The notes: generated by a model not told the origin, from the sequence alone. Counted from the first letter of the stretch, positions 8,769 through 17,459 are shown. The stretch is DNA of 64,000 nucleotides from Methanolinea mesophila (GCF_017873855.1 NZ_JAGGKR010000001.1:1-64000); one strand, 5' to 3'. Numbers and translations are program-made.

Positions 8769-9776
8769 ATGACAACGGATGCTGGAACAATGGAGGCTGA
8801 ACCGGCGGTACTGGCGGTAGATATCGGGGCCACCAACACCCGGGTGGCACTCGTGGACACAAAGGGGATAATCAGGGCATCGTTGTCGGAAAAGACCCCG
8901 GTTTCCGGGAACGATCCGACGATTATCGCCCGACGGGTGAAGGAGATGGCGGAGCGTCTCCTCGGGCCTGCCGGGTGGGAGGCGGTCGGATCCGTAGGAA
9001 TCTCGGGTGCCGGCCCTGTCGATCGTGAACGGGGTTCCCTGATCAATCCTCCGAATATTCCATTCCCCGAAGTTCCCCTGGCCGGACCGCTCGGTGAAGG
9101 GACCCGCCTCCCGATAACCGTGCTCAATGACTGCCACGCGGGGGTTATCGGGGAACGGTGCTTCGGCGAAGGAATGGGGTATCGTAACATGGTCTACCTC
9201 ACCCTCTCCACCGGCATCGGGGCCGGGGTAATACTGGACGGGAGGCTCATCCTCGGTTCGGAGGGAAACGCAGCGGAAGTCGGCCACTTCCATGTCGATT
9301 CTGCGCTCGACCTCCCCTGCGGATGCGGGTACACCGGCCACTGGGAAGGGTACGCGTCCGGAAGATTCCTCCCCCGGTTCTTCTCCGCATGGTGGGGAAA
9401 GGACCTCTCGCACCTCCCGTTCGATCCCCGGACCCCCGAAGGTATCTTTTCCGCAGCAGGCGAGGGCAACCCGATAGCCTCCGCGTTCCTGGACCGGCTT
9501 GCGGTGATTAACGGGCGCGGGATCTCGGATATCATCGTTGCCTACAACCCCGACCTGATCGTGTTCGACGGTTCGGTGGTGGTGAACAATGTCCCTGAAG
9601 TACTGGAAAGGGCGATTCCCAGGATCGACCGGTACCTCACGCTCCCGCGTCTTGCGGTCACCGCCCTCGGAGGGACCGCCCCGCTCGTCGGGGCCGCGGT
9701 GGCGTCAGGAATCGAATGCAGGGGCGGGGATCTCGCCCGGGTCGACTGGAACGACCCGTGCGGTGCAGGCAGATGA
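8769..9776 (+). CDS. ROK-family sugar kinase (glucokinase-like)
   Basis: The 335-residue protein has the ASKHA phosphate-1 motif DIGATNTR (18-25), a candidate catalytic Asp in LNDCHAGVIGE (D121), the phosphate-2 motif STGIGAGVI (148-156), and a zinc-binding segment EVGHFHVD...CGCGYTGHWEGYASG (170-198). ROK proteins usually show CxCGxxGCxE; here the third Cys is His (GHWE), a visible variant of the metal site. No DNA-binding N-terminal domain is present, so it is a kinase rather than a ROK repressor. The substrate is probably glucose or a related hexose. The next gene follows after 65 bp and may be co-transcribed. Confidence 0.88.
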   Translation: MTTDAGTMEAEPAVLAVDIGATNTRVALVDTKGIIRASLSEKTPVSGNDPTIIARRVKEMAERLLGPAGWEAVGSVGISGAGPVDRERGSLINPPNIPFPEVPLAGPLGEGTRLPITVLNDCHAGVIGERCFGEGMGYRNMVYLTLSTGIGAGVILDGRLILGSEGNAAEVGHFHVDSALDLPCGCGYTGHWEGYASGRFLPRFFSAWWGKDLSHLPFDPRTPEGIFSAAGEGNPIASAFLDRLAVINGRGISDIIVAYNPDLIVFDGSVVVNNVPEVLERAIPRIDRYLTLPRLAVTALGGTAPLVGAAVASGIECRGGDLARVDWNDPCGAGR

Positions 9777-9841
9777 AAGGATCTTTATTTGTCCCTTGTG
9801 CTCCATCCTACATTCACCGGTCAGACCTGACCGCCCGGTGA

Positions 9842-10660
9842 ATGATGAACAAGGTCTACCCGTTCCTGCTTTCGGTCCCCCACGGGGGCACCGCGATCCC
9901 TCCCGGACTCGGGGACAGGATCCTCCTGACAGGAGAGGAGATCCGGTATTACAGCGATCCCGCCTCTCTTGAACTCTACGATTTCAGGGAACGTGTGCAG
10001 GGGTACCTCGAGGCCTCCGTGTCCCGTGTCCTGGTCGACCTGAACCGCCCCCCGTACTATCTTCCGCCCCGGCACACGGACGGGGTGGTGAAAACGGTCA
10101 CCCCGGACGGGATAGAAATATGGAAGGACAGATGTGTTCCCGACCTTCCCTGTATCCACCGCCTCCTGATGACTCATTACTTCCCGTACCACGACCGGAT
10201 CAACATCCTCCTGGATACGCTCCCGGTGGAACTCGCCATCGACTGCCATACCATGACCCCGGTCGGTGCCCCCCGGAACCACGATGCAGGGAAGAAACGG
10301 CCTTTGGTCTGCATAGGGAACAATGGGAATTCTTCCGGGGAACCACGCCCGCACGCCCTCCTTACCTGCCCCCCGGGGTGGGCCCGGGCACTCGCCCGGA
10401 CGTTCCGGGAGATCTTCCCCGGTCCGGGGGACGTGCTTCTCAACGAGCCCTATCCGGGAGGCTTCATCCCGAACGCCCATTACTGGCACAAAGGTGTCCC
10501 CTGGATACAGCTGGAACTGAACCGGTCGCTCTACGAGGTACCCTCCGGGACGCACCCAGGCCCGGCAGCAGTTGACGGGGAGCGGGTCCGGAACCTGCAC
10601 GACACAATCTGGAACGTGCTTTCCACGTTCTGGGACGGGCTCCAGCAGGGACCAGTATAA
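9842..10660 (+). CDS. N-formylglutamate amidohydrolase-family protein
   Basis: The 272-residue protein carries the family hallmarks: SVPHGG near residues 11-16, a strand VLVDLNRPPY, the metal-binding region AIDCHTMTPVGAP, KKRPLVCIGNNG, and the C-terminal GGFIPNAHYWHKGVPWIQLE. Members hydrolyse N-formylglutamate or related N-acyl amino acids using zinc. Methanogens lack an obvious histidine-degradation route, so the substrate here is uncertain. Two start ATGs are adjacent (9842 and 9845). A degraded relative appears to lie near 17.2-17.5 kb. Confidence 0.85.
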   Translation: MMNKVYPFLLSVPHGGTAIPPGLGDRILLTGEEIRYYSDPASLELYDFRERVQGYLEASVSRVLVDLNRPPYYLPPRHTDGVVKTVTPDGIEIWKDRCVPDLPCIHRLLMTHYFPYHDRINILLDTLPVELAIDCHTMTPVGAPRNHDAGKKRPLVCIGNNGNSSGEPRPHALLTCPPGWARALARTFREIFPGPGDVLLNEPYPGGFIPNAHYWHKGVPWIQLELNRSLYEVPSGTHPGPAAVDGERVRNLHDTIWNVLSTFWDGLQQGPV

Positions 10661-11030
10661 GTTTCTACATGCCCGTGACGTTCCCGGGAAGGCCCGGATG
10701 CAAATTGCCCGAATTCTTCCGGGGGAGCGCCGCTCGCGCTTTAGGACTGGCACTTGCAATACCCGGTCGAATCCGGATACTATCGAAATTATCTGCCGCA
10801 AAAAAAATTTGAGATATTCTTACCGGGCTGTGAATCCTTCAGGGGGGAGCGAGGGCGGGATCTGCCGGAATGAAGGGTTCCGGCTCCCGGACCCTGCCGC
10901 CGGAATTCCGGTACTCTCTTCCCGGTTATCCATACTCCTGGTATATTTTCGGGATATTCAGGTTTTATGTGAGAATTAATATTCGGAACGGTTAAATCGG
11001 GGCCTGACCTAATATCTGATGTGAGTGCGC
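10661..11030. other. intergenic spacer with promoter of the following gene
   Basis: No gene is supported. The right end has GGTTAAATC near 10990-10998, a TATA candidate matching the histone promoter, about 25 bp before a likely transcript start that carries GTGAGTG just upstream of ATG 11031. The middle contains GC-rich imperfect palindromes (for example CCGGAATTCCGG near 10898) of unknown role. Confidence 0.4.
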
Positions 11031-11408
11031 ATGCATATCCATGACATCATGTATAACATGGAGGAGCGGGAGATCAAGGGAAGATATTCGTCCCTTGACG
11101 GCTGGGCCGTTACCCGCCTCTACCCGAAGAACCCCGCAGACCCACATTTCCAGGTTTCGAGGCGGAACGGGCAGGTCCGCGAAACGATTGCGGTATACGC
11201 GTCCTATACCCCGGTATCTTCGATCAGGTTGCCTGCAGACGGTATGAAGCGAGCGGTGCTGGTCCCCTCGGGAGCGGACACCGGCAAGATCGATCCTGCC
11301 GTAAAGGTCATCCCTATGGCGAGCTACGGTTTTTCCGGCAAGGACCTCGTCTGGCAGACGAAGAAGAAGAACGCCAAAACCGGCGTTATGACCCCCGTTG
11401 ATTTCTAA
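11031..11408 (+). CDS. small conserved-looking protein of unknown function
   Basis: The 125-residue protein starts at ATG 11031; a GTG two codons earlier is possible, but GTGAG at 11021-11025 fits the ATG. It is basic, has no signal peptide or membrane segment, and alternates short strands and loops (GRYSSLDGWAVTRLYPKNP, ASYTPVSSIRLPADG, KVIPMASYGFSGKDLVWQT). The C-terminus is Lys-rich (TKKKNAKTG). I do not recognise the family. Codon use matches its neighbours and a TATA box precedes it, so it is very likely expressed. Confidence 0.8.
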   Translation: MHIHDIMYNMEEREIKGRYSSLDGWAVTRLYPKNPADPHFQVSRRNGQVRETIAVYASYTPVSSIRLPADGMKRAVLVPSGADTGKIDPAVKVIPMASYGFSGKDLVWQTKKKNAKTGVMTPVDF

Positions 11409-11627
11409 AGGATTTTTCAATCCTTATTTTTTTATTTCGACTCCGCCTGGACCAGGGTGTCGTTATCACCTGCCGAATTGTGATGATTTTGATTTCCCCC
11501 GGATCAGTTCCCGGGAAGACTTTACAGGAAGATACTGATATCGGAAATTACGGGAAAAAGGGGGAGATGTGAAAAAAGGGAGAAGAACAGAACTCCTTCG
11601 CCGGTGAAATGACAGGGTTGGCTAAGG

Positions 11628-11692
11628 TCGCACAATCCAGCATTTTTGTTCGACTTTATTCCAGTCCGCCTCCAGGAGAATGAATTGTGCGA
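11628..11692. repeat. 9-bp inverted repeat upstream of the cls leader
   Basis: TCGCACAAT at 11628-11636 is exactly inverted as ATTGTGCGA at 11684-11692 with a 47-bp loop. It lies in the 725-bp gene-free stretch before the cardiolipin synthase gene. It could be an operator or the relic of a small element. Confidence 0.3.
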
Positions 11693-11811
11693 TCTGCATT
11701 TCCCGCTCAATCCGTAACTTTTGGCGTATTCCGAAAATTTTTCCGGAATATTTCTGATCCCTGCGATATGAGCATCGCGAACCCGGTTCGGGGGGAAAAT
11801 TTCGACAAAAT

Positions 11812-11827
11812 TTTAAATCCATATATC
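11812..11827 (+). promoter_or_regulatory. TATA promoter before a structured RNA and cls
   Basis: TTTAAATC (11812-11819), preceded by A-rich BRE-like sequence and followed by CATATATC (11820-11827), predicts a transcript start near 11839-11850. This coincides with the first base of a long stem-loop, which supports genuine transcription of the leader. Confidence 0.5.
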
Positions 11828-11838
11828 AATTCTGTTAA

Positions 11839-12118
11839 GTCAGCAATCCAGGTATCCATCGGTCCTTTTTCAGGCTCGATTCCCCCCATACCGATACCCG
11901 GATTGCTGACAGAAGAAGTTCAATCCCCGGATTCCGACGGGGAATCAAACTACTCCTTCTTCTGGCACCCTCGATGCACCCGCGGTGCGGTAATATCCGG
12001 TATCCCGCCCGTGCACCGGCATTTGTCCCTGCGCAGAAGTTCCCCGGCCCCCGGGCTCCTTAAGTTAATTACCCCGCAGGAGCATCATCCTGTAATCCCG
12101 GGGGTATACGTCCCCGGG
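11839..12118 (+). ncRNA. candidate structured RNA or long 5' leader of cls
   Basis: Several stems line up immediately downstream of a TATA box. Stem A pairs GTCAGCAATCC (11839-11849) with GGATTGCTGAC (11900-11910), extended by GGT/ACC and ATCGGT/ACCGAT. Stem B pairs AGAAGAAG (11911-11918) with CTTCTTCT (11956-11963) and encloses TCCCCG/CGGGGA (11924-11929, 11938-11943). Later hairpins are GCACC/GGTGC (11976-11988), CAGGA/TCCTG (12077-12092) and CCCGGGG/CCCCGGG (12097-12118), the last just before ATG 12134. I recognise no known RNA family; the RNase P and SRP signatures are absent. It may be a cis-acting leader of cls or an independent RNA. Confidence 0.45.
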
Positions 12119-12133
12119 GGAGAAGGTCGGGAC

Positions 12134-13582
12134 ATGGACGAGTATCTGGTAGCCCTGCTGGTGATCGGTATCATCCTTAACGGCATCGCGGCGGTCAGTA
12201 TCGTTTTCCTCGAGCGCAAAAGTCCCACCTCAGCACTTGCATGGCTTATTGTCCTCGTTTTCCTCCCACTTGCGGGGTTCATCCTCTACCTGATCTTCGG
12301 CCAGAACATCCATCGCGAACGAATGTTCCGGATCAAGGAACGGGACGACCTTTTCCTCTCAAAGGTTATCGCCGGCCAGCAGGAGGAGCTCCGCTCCGAG
12401 GAACTCCGTATCCCGGGGGATTACGGGGGACGGTTCCGCGGTCTGGCGATGATGCTGCTGCAAAGCACGCTGTCGTTCTTCACCATGGACAACAGGGTGG
12501 AGATCTTCACTACCGGGGAAGAGAAGTTCGCTGCGCTGTTTCGGGAGATCGAAGCGGCCCGCGACCACATACACCTCGAATACTATATCCTCCGCAACGA
12601 CGGGCTCGGGCGGAAACTCACCGACCTCCTTACGGAAAAGTGCGGGCAGGGACTCGAGGTCCGCCTGCTCCTCGACGGGCTCGGGTCCGGCGGCCTCCCC
12701 CGCCATTTCTTCGATCGTTACCTCGCCGCCGGGGGAAAACTCGCCTATTTCTTTCCTTCCATTGCACCGTTGATCAACCCGCGTATGAACTACAGGAACC
12801 ACCGGAAGATCGTGGTGATCGACGGGAACACCGGATTCGTGGGAGGGTTCAACGTGGGCGAAGAGTACCTGGGGAAAAACCCCAGGCTCGGCGCGTGGCG
12901 GGACACCCACGTCATGATCCGGGGATCCGCCGCGATGGCCCTCCAGCTCCGGTTCATCCTCGACTGGAGTTACGCCTCGAAGGAGTACCTGGGATCAGGA
13001 CCCCGATATTTCCCGGGGAGCACGGGTGAACAGGGTGCCCTGCTCCAGATCGTTTCCGGAGGGCCCGATGCCCGGTGGAGCCTTATCGAGGACGCGTATC
13101 TCAAGATTATCGCTTCCGCCCGGGAGAAGATCTACATCCAGTCCCCCTACTTCGTCCCTGACGAGAGTGTGCTCGATTCGCTCCGGATCGCCTCGCGCTC
13201 GGGGGTGGACGTGCGGGTGATGATCCCGAGAAAACGTGACCACCCCTTCGTTCACTGGGCATCGTATTCATTCCTCGGCGACCTGCTCGATTCGGGCGTG
13301 AAAGCATACATCTACGAAGGAGGGTTCATTCATGCCAAGAGCATCGTGGTCGACGGGCTGGTCTCCTCCGTGGGGAGTGCAAACTGGGATATCAGGAGTT
13401 TCCGATTGAATTTCGAGACCAATGCCTTCATCTACGACAGGGAGATCTCCGGGCGGCTGGAAAAGATCTTCTTCGGAGACCTCGAACACTGTACCCTGGT
13501 CACACCCGGCCTTTATGCCGCAAGGAGCGTCAGGGTGAAGATAAAGGAATCCGTATCACGCCTTTTCTCCCCGCTCCTGTAA
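12134..13582 (+). CDS. cls: cardiolipin synthase (phospholipase D superfamily)
   Basis: The 482-residue protein has two N-terminal membrane helices (YLVALLVIGIILNGIAAV and WLIVLVFLPLAGFILYLIFG) and two HKD catalytic motifs, HRKIVVID (His223) and HAKSIVVD (His400), as in bacterial ClsA. It should transfer a phosphatidyl-type group between two phospholipids at the membrane. A bacterial-type Cls from the related methanogen Methanospirillum hungatei is known to make archaeal cardiolipins, so glycerol-diarchaetidyl lipids are the likely product. ATG 12134 is chosen because the open frame before it is not protein-like. A ~295-nt structured leader precedes it. Confidence 0.93.
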   Translation: MDEYLVALLVIGIILNGIAAVSIVFLERKSPTSALAWLIVLVFLPLAGFILYLIFGQNIHRERMFRIKERDDLFLSKVIAGQQEELRSEELRIPGDYGGRFRGLAMMLLQSTLSFFTMDNRVEIFTTGEEKFAALFREIEAARDHIHLEYYILRNDGLGRKLTDLLTEKCGQGLEVRLLLDGLGSGGLPRHFFDRYLAAGGKLAYFFPSIAPLINPRMNYRNHRKIVVIDGNTGFVGGFNVGEEYLGKNPRLGAWRDTHVMIRGSAAMALQLRFILDWSYASKEYLGSGPRYFPGSTGEQGALLQIVSGGPDARWSLIEDAYLKIIASAREKIYIQSPYFVPDESVLDSLRIASRSGVDVRVMIPRKRDHPFVHWASYSFLGDLLDSGVKAYIYEGGFIHAKSIVVDGLVSSVGSANWDIRSFRLNFETNAFIYDREISGRLEKIFFGDLEHCTLVTPGLYAARSVRVKIKESVSRLFSPLL

Positions 13583-14476
13583 TTACTTGCCGTTCTCTTC
13601 CTTCTCCCGGGACACGTAGCGGTTCCAGATCCGGGGCACGTTCTGTTCGTAGTGAATCCGGAGGGAGGGCAGGGTGTAGGGGAGGAAGCGGCCCATGATC
13701 ACCCCGGCGGAGAGTCCCTTCCCCACGGTGCGGGAGGTGCGTCCCACCACGATATTCTTCCGTTTACGGATGGCATCCAGGAGCTCCGCCCCGTCCCCGA
13801 CCCTTGCGCAGGTGACCACCGTTCCCGTCTCCCGGAGCAGGTGCCCGTCGGACCCCCCCGTGAATGCGAGGCGGTGCTCATGCGAATATTCCGCCGCTCT
13901 CCTGTTAAGCGCGGCGCTCATCCCCCCGCATATGACCTCCAGCCCGTCGATGGGATGCATCACCTCGGGAGGCATGATCTTTTTCTCAACCGCTTTCAGC
14001 ACCCCCCTGTTGAGCACCGCGTACCCGAACGGGTGGGCGGCTACGATAAGGCAGGAATAGTCTCCCGCCCGTTCGAGCAGTGTGCCCGTGGGAAGCCGGA
14101 TCGCCATCCAGGGGTTTTCCCTGAGCGCCCTTTCGATAACCCGGTGATAAAAGTCGAGGAGATCGGAGATCTGGTAAAAATAGAACAGGATGTGCGGACC
14201 TTCCGGGGTACTTACCTCGATCCCGGGGATTACTGCGATCGAACGTTCTTCGCTGCAGGCCGCTTTGGCCCCGGAAACGACGTTATGGTCGGTGATGGCA
14301 AAGCCGAACCCATGATGCCCGGCCCTGGCGAGGAGGTCCCGCACCGCGGGGAGCCCGTCCGAGTGACGGGAATGGACGTGCATGTCCACCGCGAGGTATC
14401 CGTCCCGTGCCAGCGCGTCGTGGTCCGGGATGGCGAACGAGACTCCCGGATGGCCTGATGAAGCCGGTCCCCGCAT
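13583..14476 (-). CDS. PHP-domain metal-dependent phosphoesterase
   Basis: The 297-residue protein has the ordered metal-binding motifs of the PHP family: DMHVHSRHSDG, ITDHN, PGIEVS, AAHPFGYA and GGSDGH. Most stand-alone PHP proteins hydrolyse phosphate esters or nucleotides using two or three metal ions. The substrate here is not evident. The stop codon abuts that of cls with no base between them. The upstream GYD gene lies 10 bp away and may be in the same operon. The true start could lie a few codons inside the N-terminus because no ribosome-binding site is evident at 14476. Confidence 0.87.
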   Translation of the reverse strand: MRGPASSGHPGVSFAIPDHDALARDGYLAVDMHVHSRHSDGLPAVRDLLARAGHHGFGFAITDHNVVSGAKAACSEERSIAVIPGIEVSTPEGPHILFYFYQISDLLDFYHRVIERALRENPWMAIRLPTGTLLERAGDYSCLIVAAHPFGYAVLNRGVLKAVEKKIMPPEVMHPIDGLEVICGGMSAALNRRAAEYSHEHRLAFTGGSDGHLLRETGTVVTCARVGDGAELLDAIRKRKNIVVGRTSRTVGKGLSAGVIMGRFLPYTLPSLRIHYEQNVPRIWNRYVSREKEENGK

Positions 14477-14486
14477 ACGGATCGGG

Positions 14487-14777
14487 TCAGAGCTCTTTGA
14501 TGATCTCCATGGTGTGCCCTGCGGGGACGGCGACCATGGTCTCGGTCCTGACCTCTCCCTGCTCGCCGAGGATCAGGAGCGCCCTCATCATCTCTTCCTC
14601 CCCCGGCGCTTCAACCAGGGCGACGAAATCGTATCTCCCGAATGTATGGAAGAGTTCGATGAGGTTTCCTCCGACACAGCGGAATATATCCCGTGACTGG
14701 AGCATTCTCCCGTGTGCATCCCTGATCTTCGAGAGCCCTTTCTCGGTGAAGTTACCGAGCACAATATAGTGCGGCAT
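14487..14777 (-). CDS. GYD-domain protein
   Basis: The 96-residue protein starts at ATG 14777 (MPHYIVLGNFTEKGL); upstream codons in the frame do not look coding. The dimeric ferredoxin-like GYD fold is recognisable from the opening strand, the helix KIRDAHGRMLQSRDIFRCVG, the signature FGRYDFVALVEAPGEEEMMR, and a final strand VRTETMVAVPA. Proteins of this type are small cytoplasmic multimers of unknown activity. It is placed 10 bp before the PHP gene, suggesting co-expression. Confidence 0.85.
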   Translation of the reverse strand: MPHYIVLGNFTEKGLSKIRDAHGRMLQSRDIFRCVGGNLIELFHTFGRYDFVALVEAPGEEEMMRALLILGEQGEVRTETMVAVPAGHTMEIIKEL

Positions 14778-14952
14778 GGATGTCTCTTTCTCCTGATGGT
14801 ACAGAACGGCCAGATCAACAAAAAAAGTTACGGCCACACCGCGAAGGAAAGGTGAAGAGGTGGACTTGATATCGAACCGGCGGATTCACGAACCACCCTG
14901 ATGTTTCGCAGGGATTTATGGCAGACTGGCAGAAACCGTGTATACGAGAATC

Positions 14953-15216
14953 ATGTTCATCACGCCGGACGGGATCCGGACAAACGAGGAATGGATCATC
15001 TGGCTCCTCGGGGAGGAGTTTCATGAGAAGGCCGGGGCCGAGATGCTGGTCCAGCGCACCCATCTCTCCCCGGAACAGGTGGATGAGGCTGTGCGGAATC
15101 TCGAGCGCGTAAAGGCACTGCGGGCGGAACGGCAGGCAGGGGTTCTTTCAAAGGTGTTCATGCTCCCCTACGGCCGGACCCTCGTCGCAGACCTGAAGGA
15201 AAGATTGGGCAGATAA
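14953..15216 (+). CDS. small helical protein of unknown function
   Basis: The 87-residue product starts at ATG 14953; GTG 14938 is an alternative five codons earlier. It is mostly helical (EEWIIWLLGEEFHEKAG, LSPEQVDEAVRNLERVKALR) with a short basic end (LVADLKERLGR). The central part resembles a winged-helix layout, but the similarity is too weak to name a function. It is divergent from the GYD gene. Confidence 0.65.
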   Translation: MFITPDGIRTNEEWIIWLLGEEFHEKAGAEMLVQRTHLSPEQVDEAVRNLERVKALRAERQAGVLSKVFMLPYGRTLVADLKERLGR

Positions 15217-15263
15217 GCGCCCCGCCCAAGGCCGTGCTCCTTTCCCCTGGGGACGACCCGGCT

Positions 15264-16328
15264 TTATTCCCTCCCGTAGTGCATCGTGAAGAGGGTCAGG
15301 TATTCGTCTGCATAGCAGGGAGAATCGCAGCGCAGGGAAAATTCCGGGCCGAATGACGAGGCGAAGAGATCGTTCCACTGGCTCCGGAGCATGTGATAGT
15401 CTTTCCTGACCCCCCGGTGCTCGGTGAGGAACGAGACCAGTTCGGTGATCAGGAACAGGTCCACGCACGCGATCGCGACCTCGACGGGAGCGTCGTGGGA
15501 GAACACGAAATCGATGATCCTGCCGTAGGACTGGTAGAGCGAGAGGGCCAGTTCCGGGCTCCCGTATTCGGGGGTATCGTTGTTGGCATCGAGCTCGAAA
15601 AGGAGAAAATGATCGATCATGGGGGCGAGCCGCGCGAGCTGCACCCGCTTCTCTTCGATCGGCATATGGTGGAAGGCCAGGGAACTGATCGCGAGGTCGT
15701 AGTGTCCCTTGAGTTTACCGGAAAACTCCTGGAACGAGTGATTTATCGTGGTGACGGAGGCATCCGGGAACGCTTCCCGGACCTCTGTTTCCGCGAGGGA
15801 AAGCATTGCCGGCGAAGGGTCGACCAGCATCACCTCCGCCACGTTCCCGGCCTTTCCCGACGCGGTGAGAGACTCGAGGAGCGTTACGGTGAGGGTGCCG
15901 TTGCCGCACCCGATGTCCATCATCCTGAGGGGTTCGCGGAATTCGGGGAGCGAATGGGTCGCCTGGGAGACGAACCGTTCCCGGGCCGATGCCATAACCG
16001 GTACGCCGGAGAAATGGATGAACGGACGGGGATCCCGGAACACGACGTCAGGCTGGACAAACCTCCCTTCGTGCCGCTCGAGGAACCCGATGAGAAATGC
16101 CGAAGAGAAGAGGCCGTCCTCTTCGATCACCGTCCCGGACGCGAGCCATTCCCTGCCTGCCTCCCGCATCCCTTTCGAGATCAGGAGGGTACCGAGGTAA
16201 AAGTGGAACGCGGGCAGGAGATTCTTCCTGACCGGGCACGGGATGTCGCCCGGTAGTGCACCGGTGCGGAGTACCTCTGCGGCCATCCTCTTCCAGTGGG
16301 CCGCCTCCCGGTGCGATAAGAACAGCAT
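15264..16328 (-). CDS. SAM-dependent methyltransferase, class I
   Basis: The 354-residue protein contains a Rossmann methyltransferase core from about residue 130: motif I MMDIGCGNGTLT, an acidic second strand VMLVDPSPAML, and the later motif YDLAISSLAFHHM. About 130 residues precede the core (helical, no recognised domain) and about 100 follow. The His-rich SLAFHHM loop is common in small-molecule O- or N-methyltransferases. The substrate is not evident and no biosynthetic neighbours are present. It faces the divergently transcribed secreted protein gene across a 106-bp promoter gap. Confidence 0.83.
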   Translation of the reverse strand: MLFLSHREAAHWKRMAAEVLRTGALPGDIPCPVRKNLLPAFHFYLGTLLISKGMREAGREWLASGTVIEEDGLFSSAFLIGFLERHEGRFVQPDVVFRDPRPFIHFSGVPVMASARERFVSQATHSLPEFREPLRMMDIGCGNGTLTVTLLESLTASGKAGNVAEVMLVDPSPAMLSLAETEVREAFPDASVTTINHSFQEFSGKLKGHYDLAISSLAFHHMPIEEKRVQLARLAPMIDHFLLFELDANNDTPEYGSPELALSLYQSYGRIIDFVFSHDAPVEVAIACVDLFLITELVSFLTEHRGVRKDYHMLRSQWNDLFASSFGPEFSLRCDSPCYADEYLTLFTMHYGRE

Positions 16329-16434
16329 GTAACATTGTTCGCCTCTGCGGGTGAGAAATCTTCCTTTCTTGATGCACGCGGATCGGGGCGACAGGTATTA
16401 ATGAGCGAATCGTGAATAGTTCCCCAATCACGCT

Positions 16435-17058
16435 ATGACGACGAACCTGGAAACTTGGACCTGCACGGGAGCGGCGCTCCTGCTCCTGGCCATGCTCGCG
16501 GTCCCGGCGGGGGCGATCGAGACGGTACCCCTCGGCGAAGGATGGAACATCTTCTCGACTCCTGTATCCCTCCAGGCGGGCCAGGACACGTTCTCCGCCA
16601 TTTTTGCCGAGGGACGGGGAGATAACCTCTCGATTATCATCACCTGGGACGACGGCATGTGGGTCATTCCGGATCCCGGGTATCACGTCGGGCCACTCGA
16701 GGCGTATTATATAAAGAACAACGGCTGGGCGGAAGCGGTCCTGGTACCGTCGACGAGCCTTGCCCCCCCGCCTTCCCGTGAACTTGCCGCCGGCATCAAC
16801 CTGTTCGGGCCGGCCCCACCCTATGAAAACTCGACGTTCGTCCCCCAGAGTGTGGAGGAAGCCCTGATCACGGTTGAGGAGGTCGAGGGCGGCCTTCCCG
16901 GGTACGTCATGGTGATCAGTCCTGCGCACGGCCAGCCCGGCTGGGTCTACACCCCGGGCATGCCCGGACGTGAGATGCTCCCCTTCAAGGGATACTGGGT
17001 GATCATGGAGAACCCCGGCATGGTGGGCGGATTTACCAGTACTCCGCTCCCGGGATAA
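16435..17058 (+). CDS. secreted protein of unknown function
   Basis: The 207-residue protein has a signal peptide (hydrophobic GAALLLLAMLAVPAGA, cleavage near AGA-IE) followed by two similar halves. Each begins with an aromatic 'LGEGWNIFSTPVSL' or 'LAAGINLFGPAPPY' strand and ends in a 'YYIKNN' or 'GYWVIME' segment. That layout suggests an internally duplicated beta domain seen in methanogen surface proteins. There is no membrane anchor at the C-terminus, so it is probably released or held by partners. The name of the family is unknown to me. A T-rich stretch at 17063-17073 may end its transcript. Confidence 0.78.
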   Translation: MTTNLETWTCTGAALLLLAMLAVPAGAIETVPLGEGWNIFSTPVSLQAGQDTFSAIFAEGRGDNLSIIITWDDGMWVIPDPGYHVGPLEAYYIKNNGWAEAVLVPSTSLAPPPSRELAAGINLFGPAPPYENSTFVPQSVEEALITVEEVEGGLPGYVMVISPAHGQPGWVYTPGMPGREMLPFKGYWVIMENPGMVGGFTSTPLPG

Positions 17059-17199
17059 TGATTTTCTTTTTTTAGTCACCCCGGTCTTATCGGTTATGCA
17101 GATCTGTTGCGGCCTCCTTCAGACGTTACGCGGGATTCTGACGAAAGAGAATCTGCGCTGTATCACGCTCCAGTGATATGCTCCACGGTTTCGTCACTC

Positions 17200-17455
17200 C
17201 CGGTGGACCTGTACCGGACCATGGCGCCGGAAAACCGCCTGTCGCTGTTGATATTGGGTGTGTAGGGGTCCCGCTGCATCCGGAAACCCGCCACGTCCCA
17301 GGATGGCAGGATTCGTACTATTATCCAGGAGTATCGGGGAATGGTATTCCGGGAAATGTCTCAAAAAGGGATTCTACCACGCCCACAAAAGATATCCATA
17401 TGGTCTTCCCTGGATCCAATTGGACGACTTCTCTTCGCACCGAATCAGGGGTCCG
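17200..17455 (+). pseudogene. possible remnant of an N-formylglutamate amidohydrolase-like gene
   Basis: The 400-bp space 17059-17459 has no intact gene. Conceptual translation in two frames recalls the C-terminal half of the protein at 9842-10660: PVAVDIGCVGVP resembles PVELAIDCHTMTPVGAP, and HAHKRYPYGLPWIQLDD resembles NAHYWHKGVPWIQLEL. The DNA around 17408-17430 matches that gene at about 18 of 23 bases. Frame changes and stops interrupt it. I read it as a decayed paralogue, but the similarity is short and needs an alignment to confirm. Confidence 0.35.
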
Positions 17456-17459
17456 CCGG

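Noticed and set aside
11839-12118. RNase P RNA or SRP RNA
   Set aside because: The conserved GAGGAAAGTC and other RNase P blocks, and the SRP helix-8 tetraloop sequence, are not present.
11687-12133. N-terminal extension of cls by 149 codons
   Set aside because: The frame stays open by chance over a region of strong stem-loops; the protein from ATG 12134 already has the usual N-terminal membrane helices.
13576-13590. regulatory overlap at the cls/PHP convergent stops
   Set aside because: The stop codons abut with no gap, which is tight but common in compact genomes; no hairpin or T-run is present to suggest more.
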